DNA of 64,000 nt from Bacillus sp. A301a_S52 (GTDB taxonomy: Bacteria > Bacillota > Bacilli > Bacillales > Salisediminibacteriaceae): NCBI GenBank assembly GCA_024701455.1, contig JABXYP010000001.1:4344001-4408000 (forward strand), given 5' to 3'. The notes under the pieces are model-generated. The model was not told the origin of the DNA and searched no databases. It worked only from the letters and a program-made list of their open reading frames with translations. Below, one piece after another: positions 59,172 through 64,000 of the stretch. Positions within the stretch are counted from its first letter, which is position 1; each line of letters opens with the position of its first letter. A program made the position numbers and the translations under genes.

Positions 59172-59876
59172 TCAAAACCAAAAATAATAAAAAATAGCTA
59201 AAATAACAGCAATCACTAAGGCAGGTAATAGATTGGCTACCCTTATTTTTGGAAGTCCTAATATATTTAAACCTATACCAATAATCATCAAACCTCCAAC
59301 CGCAGTTAACTCCATTATTACAACGTCAAAAAGAGGCTGAGGAATGTTTTTTGTCATAAGAGTTGCTGCTAACGCTATTCCCCCTTGATAAACAATAACA
59401 GGAATAGCTGAAAACATAACACCGATACCCATGGTAGCTGCAAAAACAATCGAAGAGAAACCATCGAGGACTGATTTTATAAGTAGAACAGAATGATCTT
59501 GTCGCATCCCGCTGTCTAATGCGCCAATAATGGCCATTGCCCCAACGACGTATAATAAAGTAGCAGCCACAAACCCTTCTGCCACTTTGCCACCACCTGT
59601 TTGTTTCATCCTTCTTTCTAACCAGTTCCCTACTTCATTTAGCTTCCCCTCAATATTCATCCTTTCCCCAATAACTCCCCCAAGTGTCAAACTAAAAATA
59701 GTAATAAGAAATTGCTGACCTTCTAATGCCATCGTTAAACCTAATACTAAGACCGCCAGTCCAATTGCTTTCATGACGGTATCTCTCATTGCAGGAGAAA
59801 ACCCTTTTATCTTTATACCGAGCCAAGCCCCAACAATGATCGCAATTCCATTTACAAGTGTTCCGAATAAAACCAT
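59172..59876 (-). CDS. DUF554 membrane protein
   Basis: The 234-residue protein of DUF554 has about six helices. GTLVNGIAIIVGAWLGIKIK at the N-terminus and GGVIGERMNIEGKLNEVGNW are characteristic. The function is unknown; a transporter is often assumed. It begins 10 bases after the aminotransferase-type gene, so the two are one transcription unit. Confidence 0.85.
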   Translation of the reverse strand: MVLFGTLVNGIAIIVGAWLGIKIKGFSPAMRDTVMKAIGLAVLVLGLTMALEGQQFLITIFSLTLGGVIGERMNIEGKLNEVGNWLERRMKQTGGGKVAEGFVAATLLYVVGAMAIIGALDSGMRQDHSVLLIKSVLDGFSSIVFAATMGIGVMFSAIPVIVYQGGIALAATLMTKNIPQPLFDVVIMELTAVGGLMIIGIGLNILGLPKIRVANLLPALVIAVILAIFYYFWF

Positions 59877-59886
59877 ACTACTTCTC

Positions 59887-61038
59887 CTATTCTAGCAACC
59901 CCTCTTTTATCTCAGCCACAGCTGATAAAAAGATATCTACTTCCTCTAATGTATTATATACCCCAAAACTAGCACGTACGAGCCCTGTTTGGCTCGTGCC
60001 GCAGACCTGATGTGCAAGCGGCGAACAATGGAGACCGGCTCGTACAGCAATGTGATAATGATCATCTAATATAATGGCCAGTTCATGGGGATCAATCCCT
60101 TTCACTAAGAACGACACGACCCCAAGTCTTTCATGATGTGTATCAGGCCCGACAATCTCGATATCACCGATAGCTTTTAATCCTTCTATACAACGGATTG
60201 CCAACTTTTTTTCGTGCTCATAAATGGTCTTTGTCCCAATGTTATGTATCGTTTCAATTCCTTTCAATAATCCAGCGATACCAGGTGTGTTTAACGTGCC
60301 ACTTTCTAACCTTTCTGGCCAGGTCTCAGGTTGTTCAGGTAATTCAGACGTATTACCGGTCCCTCCTACGATAAGCGGTCTAAGCTCTATATGCTTTTTC
60401 ACCATTAGTACTCCTGTTCCTTGTGGTCCCATTAATCCTTTATGTCCGGGAAAAGCAAGCATGTCAATTCCCATAGTCGTCATATTAATATCGACTATGC
60501 CCGCAGTTTGAGAGGCATCAACGCATAATAGAACCTGATGCTCACTGACAACCTCACTTATCGCTTTTAGTGGGAGAATGTCACCTGTTACATTCGAACC
60601 ATGATTGACAATCACCAGCTTTGTGCGTTTGGTCATTGCAGCCTCAATAAGTTCTGACCACTCTTTTTCACTATCCTTCTGAACATAAGTCACATGAATA
60701 TTCTTTTCACTTTTTAACCGTTCTAAAGGCCGTCGCACCGCATTATGTTCCAGCTGTGTTGCGATAATATGATCATCTGGTTCCCACATTAGACCTTCAA
60801 TGGCTTGATTCAGTGCTGTTGTGGCATTTAACGAAAATACGATGTGCCTATCACTATCATGATGAAACAATAAGGCTAGTTTTTTCCGTGTCCTTTCAAC
60901 AACTTCATTGGCTCGTCTTGCTAATTGATGCCCGCTTCTTCCTGGATTTGCAGCAAACTGTTGCACAGCCTCTGCCATTGCTTCTGCCACCCCTGCTGGC
61001 TTTGGAAAGCTAGACGCTGCTTGATCGAAATAGATCAT
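59887..61038 (-). CDS. Cysteine desulfurase-like class V aminotransferase
   Basis: The 383-residue PLP enzyme begins MIYFDQAASSFPKP and has the PLP lysine in FPGHKGLMGP (Lys200), His99 in LEHNA and a cysteine-containing GLHCSPLAHQ near the C-terminus. This resembles the cysteine desulfurase family TIGR01977, related to CsdA/SufS. No scaffold or SufE gene is adjacent, so its sulfur acceptor is unknown. Likely cotranscribed with the DUF554 gene. Confidence 0.88.
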   Translation of the reverse strand: MIYFDQAASSFPKPAGVAEAMAEAVQQFAANPGRSGHQLARRANEVVERTRKKLALLFHHDSDRHIVFSLNATTALNQAIEGLMWEPDDHIIATQLEHNAVRRPLERLKSEKNIHVTYVQKDSEKEWSELIEAAMTKRTKLVIVNHGSNVTGDILPLKAISEVVSEHQVLLCVDASQTAGIVDINMTTMGIDMLAFPGHKGLMGPQGTGVLMVKKHIELRPLIVGGTGNTSELPEQPETWPERLESGTLNTPGIAGLLKGIETIHNIGTKTIYEHEKKLAIRCIEGLKAIGDIEIVGPDTHHERLGVVSFLVKGIDPHELAIILDDHYHIAVRAGLHCSPLAHQVCGTSQTGLVRASFGVYNTLEEVDIFLSAVAEIKEGLLE

Positions 61039-61224
61039 CTGTCATATCCCTCCCATAATTGCTTTATCCCTAAACCTGATTCCTTACATTTATGCACAAT
61101 GTCATACTATGTCGTGACTCCCTCATATGTTTAGGTGAGTCAATGACGTAAAAAGACCCTCTTCCCCAGCCGTCTTTCGACACATAATGTGTCACTTGAT
61201 GACTAAAGGAGTGGGCCAGCAGGT

Positions 61225-61363
61225 ATAAAACGAACCTTCAACCTGTGGGAGTGTTCGTTCTTCTCACACTGATTGGTCGTTGAATCACTAGGACATTAGG
61301 GGCCGTTACCTCTCCTCTCTATTTTGAACCGGGAGGTTTACGGACGCTTATTTGTGATAAAAC
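61225..61363 (+). repeat. Dispersed structured repeat, copy 2
   Basis: It shares the ordered blocks AAACGAACCTTCA, TTCGTTCTTCTC, TCGTTGAATCA, GGGAGGTTTACGGACG and GTGATAAAAC with copy 1 at 466-600. The sequences between the blocks differ, but stems are kept: CCGTTACCTC pairs with GGAGGTTTACGG. It ends 1 base before the spo0J stop, so it is antisense to the spo0J 3' flank. Confidence 0.6.
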
Positions 61364-61364
61364 C

Positions 61365-62216
61365 TTATTCGTCTTCTTCCGTCTGATGGAGGAGCTCTAA
61401 TATGCGCTGCAAATCTTCATCAGAAAAGAAATCAATCTCAATCTTTCCTTTTTTTCTACCCTTTTTAATTTGAACGTTCGTGCCAAAAAAAGCTTTTAAA
61501 GTTGATTCCTTTTCCTTTAAAAAGGGAGAGAGCTTCTTCTTCGATGTTCCACGTGAAACATCTTCATTTGATCGTTGAATCCACTCTTCTAATTGGCGAA
61601 CACTCATCCGTTCTTTTATCACTTTTTGAATCAATGGTGTTAATTGTTTCTCATTTTTTAGGCCTAACAGGGCTCTTGCATGCCCCATTGATAACTTCCC
61701 TTCAGAGAGGTACTGTTGGGCTAACTGTGGTAACTGTAGTAATCGCACATAATTCGCAATGTGCGGCCGGCTTTTCCCTAATCGTTTAGCTAATTCTTCC
61801 TGCGTCACTTGCAAATGCTCCATCAATTTTTGATAAGCTTTTGCTTCTTCAAGAGGATTTAAGTCCTCACGCTGGAGATTTTCAATAAGGGCAATCTCCA
61901 TCATCTCGTCTTCAGACAGTTCTTTAACAACAGCAGGGACAACTTTAAGCTTTGCTTCCTTAGCAGCACGATAACGTCGTTCTCCTACTACTATTTCGTA
62001 ACCTTTAATACTTTTACGAACGATAAGTGGCTGTAAAATACCATGCTGTTTAACAGAAGACATTAACTCCTGTATGGCTTCTTTTTCAAATGTTTTCCGT
62101 GGTTGATAAGGGTTAGGCCGTAAATCACTCACTTTAATGTCTTCTATTTTACCCTCTTGCTCTTCTGTCGCATCAGGGAAAAAGGCACCTATTCCCTTTC
62201 CAAGCCCTCTAGCCAT
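61365..62216 (-). CDS. spo0J: Chromosome partitioning protein ParB/Spo0J
   Basis: The 283-residue ParB has the CTPase domain motif GERRYRAA, IENLQREDLNPLEEA, an HTH (LAKRLGKSRPHIANYVRLL) and a C-terminal dimerisation region. It loads on parS and spreads as a CTP-dependent clamp to recruit SMC. Its own gene contains a perfect parS. It overlaps soj by 8 bases, as in Bacillus. Confidence 0.97.
   Translation of the reverse strand: MARGLGKGIGAFFPDATEEQEGKIEDIKVSDLRPNPYQPRKTFEKEAIQELMSSVKQHGILQPLIVRKSIKGYEIVVGERRYRAAKEAKLKVVPAVVKELSEDEMMEIALIENLQREDLNPLEEAKAYQKLMEHLQVTQEELAKRLGKSRPHIANYVRLLQLPQLAQQYLSEGKLSMGHARALLGLKNEKQLTPLIQKVIKERMSVRQLEEWIQRSNEDVSRGTSKKKLSPFLKEKESTLKAFFGTNVQIKKGRKKGKIEIDFFSDEDLQRILELLHQTEEDE
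61545..61560. promoter_or_regulatory. parS centromere site inside spo0J
   Basis: TGTTCCACGTGAAACA is a perfect 16-bp palindrome identical to the Firmicutes parS consensus. In B. subtilis spo0J also carries a parS inside the gene. Confidence 0.97.
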
Positions 62217-62970
62217 GAGCCATCACTTCCTTCGCTAAATCTAAATACACTTCCGCTCCACGTGACTTCGGGTCATACGTAATAATAGGTTCGCCATGGC
62301 TCGGTGCTTCACCTAAGCGGACATTTCTTGGAATGATGGTTTGAAACACTTTTTCCCGAAAGTATTTTTTCACTTCTTCAATAACTTGGATACCTAAATT
62401 TGTCCTAGCATCAAGCATCGTTAAAAGTACACCTTCAATTTCCAAGTCATGATTTAAATGCTTCTGTACGAGACGGACTGTGTTTAATAACTGACTGAGA
62501 CCTTCTAATGCATAATATTCACATTGAACTGGAATAAGGACAGCATCGGATGCGGTTAATGAATTAATGGTAAGAAGACCCAACGATGGCGGGCAATCAA
62601 TTACGATATAATCATAGTCCTCTTTAATGCTATCTATGGCTCGCTTTAAACGAACTTCCCTCGAAATGGTTGGCACTAGCTCAATTTCCGCACCGGCTAG
62701 TTGTATCGTTGAAGGTACGATAAATAAATTCTCCATAACAGTGGGCACAACGACTTTGCTCGCCTTTTGATCTTCCACAAGAACGTTATAGATACATTCA
62801 TCAATATCGCCTTTATCTATACCGATCCCACTTGTGGTATTCCCTTGTGGATCAATATCAATAATAAGGACTTTATTTCCTTCATGAGCAAGACACGCAC
62901 TCAAATTTACTGCTGTTGTCGTTTTACCGACTCCACCTTTTTGATTTGCGATGGCTATGACTTTCCCCAT
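62209..62970 (-). CDS. soj: Chromosome partitioning ATPase ParA/Soj
   Basis: The 253-residue ParA ATPase begins MGKVIAIANQKGGVGKTTTA with the deviant Walker A KGGVGKTT, followed by IDIDPQGN and DCPPSLGLL. It interacts with Spo0J and, in Bacillus, controls DnaA activity. First gene of soj-spo0J. Confidence 0.97.
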   Translation of the reverse strand: MGKVIAIANQKGGVGKTTTAVNLSACLAHEGNKVLIIDIDPQGNTTSGIGIDKGDIDECIYNVLVEDQKASKVVVPTVMENLFIVPSTIQLAGAEIELVPTISREVRLKRAIDSIKEDYDYIVIDCPPSLGLLTINSLTASDAVLIPVQCEYYALEGLSQLLNTVRLVQKHLNHDLEIEGVLLTMLDARTNLGIQVIEEVKKYFREKVFQTIIPRNVRLGEAPSHGEPIITYDPKSRGAEVYLDLAKEVMAHG

Positions 62971-63516
62971 CTTGTCACCTACCTAACTGCATACGCTGTT
63001 TTTTACATTTCTTGATATGGGACAGGTTGTTCAATTTTTGTCTAAACACTTGATTATGACGAGCTATAAAAAGTAAACAATGTCCCATGTATCTATAACA
63101 CTCACTCATTGATATACTCACCAGTTAATCGTCATTAAACGAACTTAAATAGAGCAGGCTTGCTACGCCGTTAACGTACAAATAAAGCCTGCTTTTATAT
63201 CCTGTGAGAGTACGTCCCTTTTCGTTTTTGATGATATATTTCATTCTATCACGAAATGAGACGAATAGTTGAAGTGGTTTCCGAAAAACATTAAAAATCT
63301 TGCTTTCTATCTTAAAAATATAGGACGACCTTGTCCTATATTACACGACTGCTCTATACATTTCGTTTACAACATAAAAATTACGTCTAAATTAACAATC
63401 GTTCACATTCTCAGTAGGCCTTTGAGACACCTTTCAAAACATGGCTGAAGAGGTTTTCCCTTCACCCACATCCCCTCTTACATGAGATCTTCTATGAATC
63501 GCCTCGTCGTTGAAAA
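62971..63516. other. Intergenic region between soj and noc
   Basis: A hairpin (AGCAGGCTT 63153-63161 with AAGCCTGCT 63185-63193) followed on the plus strand by TTTT lies in this ~545-base stretch. No gene seen. The soj promoter should lie on its left side. Confidence 0.4.
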
Positions 63517-63547
63517 AGCCGCTAGCGCACGGAAATGCGGAACGGCT
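63517..63547 (-). terminator. Terminator of noc
   Basis: AGCCG and CGGCT with inner CGC/GCG pairing form a stem, followed on the minus strand by TTTTTC, just after the noc stop. Confidence 0.8.
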
Positions 63548-63556
63548 CTTCGTGAC

Positions 63557-64000
63557 TTACTTTTTAGGGATTCGTATAGTAAATTGATAGAAATCGTCGT
63601 GCTCTTCTTCGTTTGTATCAATCGTCATACCGGTTTGTGCAACCATATCTACTGATTTTCGAATGGTATTCATCGCGAGACGAGTATCTTTAGAAACCGC
63701 TTTTCGTATCGCTTTCGTTTTTTTCTTAGGCACCTCTTCAGAAAATTTCGCAATCAACTCTTCTGTTTGTTTAACATTAAGCTCCTGCTCAATGATTTTT
63801 TCTAACACTTTCTCTTGTTTTTCTTTATCTTTTAAACCGATAAGTGCTCTCGCGTGTCTTTCAGTGATACGCCGATTTAACAAGGCATCTTGAACTGACG
63901 CTGGAAGATTTAATAACCGTAATTTATTAGCAACGGTCGATTGTCCTTTTCCAAGACGTTGAGCTAAGCTTTCTTGAGTTAAGCCATGAAGATCAAGCAA
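63557..64000 (-). CDS. noc: Nucleoid occlusion protein Noc, C-terminal part (5' end outside window)
   Basis: The last ~148 codons read as a ParB-family protein: [20 protein letters not shown] (HTH), [18 protein letters not shown] and an FTIRIPKK end. The position (beyond soj-spo0J) and the ParB-like HTH with N at TVANKLRL identify Noc rather than Spo0J. It blocks septum formation over the chromosome by binding sites around the origin. The frame is open at the window edge. Confidence 0.95.
   Translation of the reverse strand: MLDLHGLTQESLAQRLGKGQSTVANKLRLLNLPASVQDALLNRRITERHARALIGLKDKEKQEKVLEKIIEQELNVKQTEELIAKFSEEVPKKKTKAIRKAVSKDTRLAMNTIRKSVDMVAQTGMTIDTNEEEHDDFYQFTIRIPKK

Overview
The window reads as a chromosomal segment close to the replication origin of a low-GC, spore-forming Firmicute of the Bacillaceae (inference, possibly a halo-alkaliphilic lineage). 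The right-hand 28 kb is the classic Bacillus left-of-oriC block, almost all on the minus strand: noc (cut by the window edge), soj/parA, spo0J/parB with a perfect parS site inside it, a cysteine desulfurase-like gene, DUF554, yyaC (the only plus-strand gene here), a YkvI-like permease, a DUF951 gene, ychF, rpsF-ssb-rpsR, yybS, gdpP, rplI, dnaC, a DoxX gene, purA, a six-gene tRNA cluster, the walR-walK-yycH-yycI-walJ operon, an HtrA protease, a CxxH/CxxC protein and rlmH. yyaC and spo0J/soj/noc support a sporulating Bacillus-type host.

The left 35 kb is accessory and ends exactly in the last codons of rlmH. From left to right it holds the tail of an iron-containing alcohol dehydrogenase; a chimeric resolvase/YVTN pseudogene; a large repeat-rich LPxTG-like surface protein; two IS3-family (IS150-type) insertion sequences plus a decayed orfA copy; an orphan PD-(D/E)XK protein; an esterase; a SunI-like immunity protein; and an HxlR/DJ-1 pair. 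Then comes a block (about 12.4-19.5 kb) with YdeI- and VOC-family genes, a WYL regulator, a membrane-anchored serine hydrolase and an ABC exporter with a double-MerR regulator. A further block (19.5-35.2 kb) carries a complete type I restriction-modification system, RhuM, several regulators and unknown proteins, a Rep-like gene broken by a nonsense codon, and two large serine recombinase genes, the second frameshifted.

The main discovery candidate is that the 19.5-35.2 kb block is an SCC-like (staphylococcal cassette chromosome-like) genomic island integrated at the 3' end of rlmH, the same site used by SCCmec. The 3'-terminal rlmH sequence occurs three times in direct orientation (about 12.41, 19.52 and 35.22 kb). 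Each copy encodes the same C-terminus, GEPYHK-stop, but with different synonymous codons. At the two ends of the 15.7 kb block a perfect 14-bp inverted repeat lies exactly 14 nt from a shared central TC dinucleotide, which is the geometry expected of a reconstructed serine-integrase attP. The block from 12.4 to 19.5 kb, bounded by the third copy, looks like an older tandem insertion or cargo segment without its own recombinase.

Other points of interest are a DnaA-box cluster upstream of rlmH, a near-consensus Noc-binding palindrome between walR and the tRNAs, a two-copy structured repeat of unknown nature (466-600 and 61225-61363), PurR boxes at purA, and palindromic operator candidates upstream of the DoxX and HxlR/DJ-1 genes. 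All calls come from reading the sequence; no database search was run.
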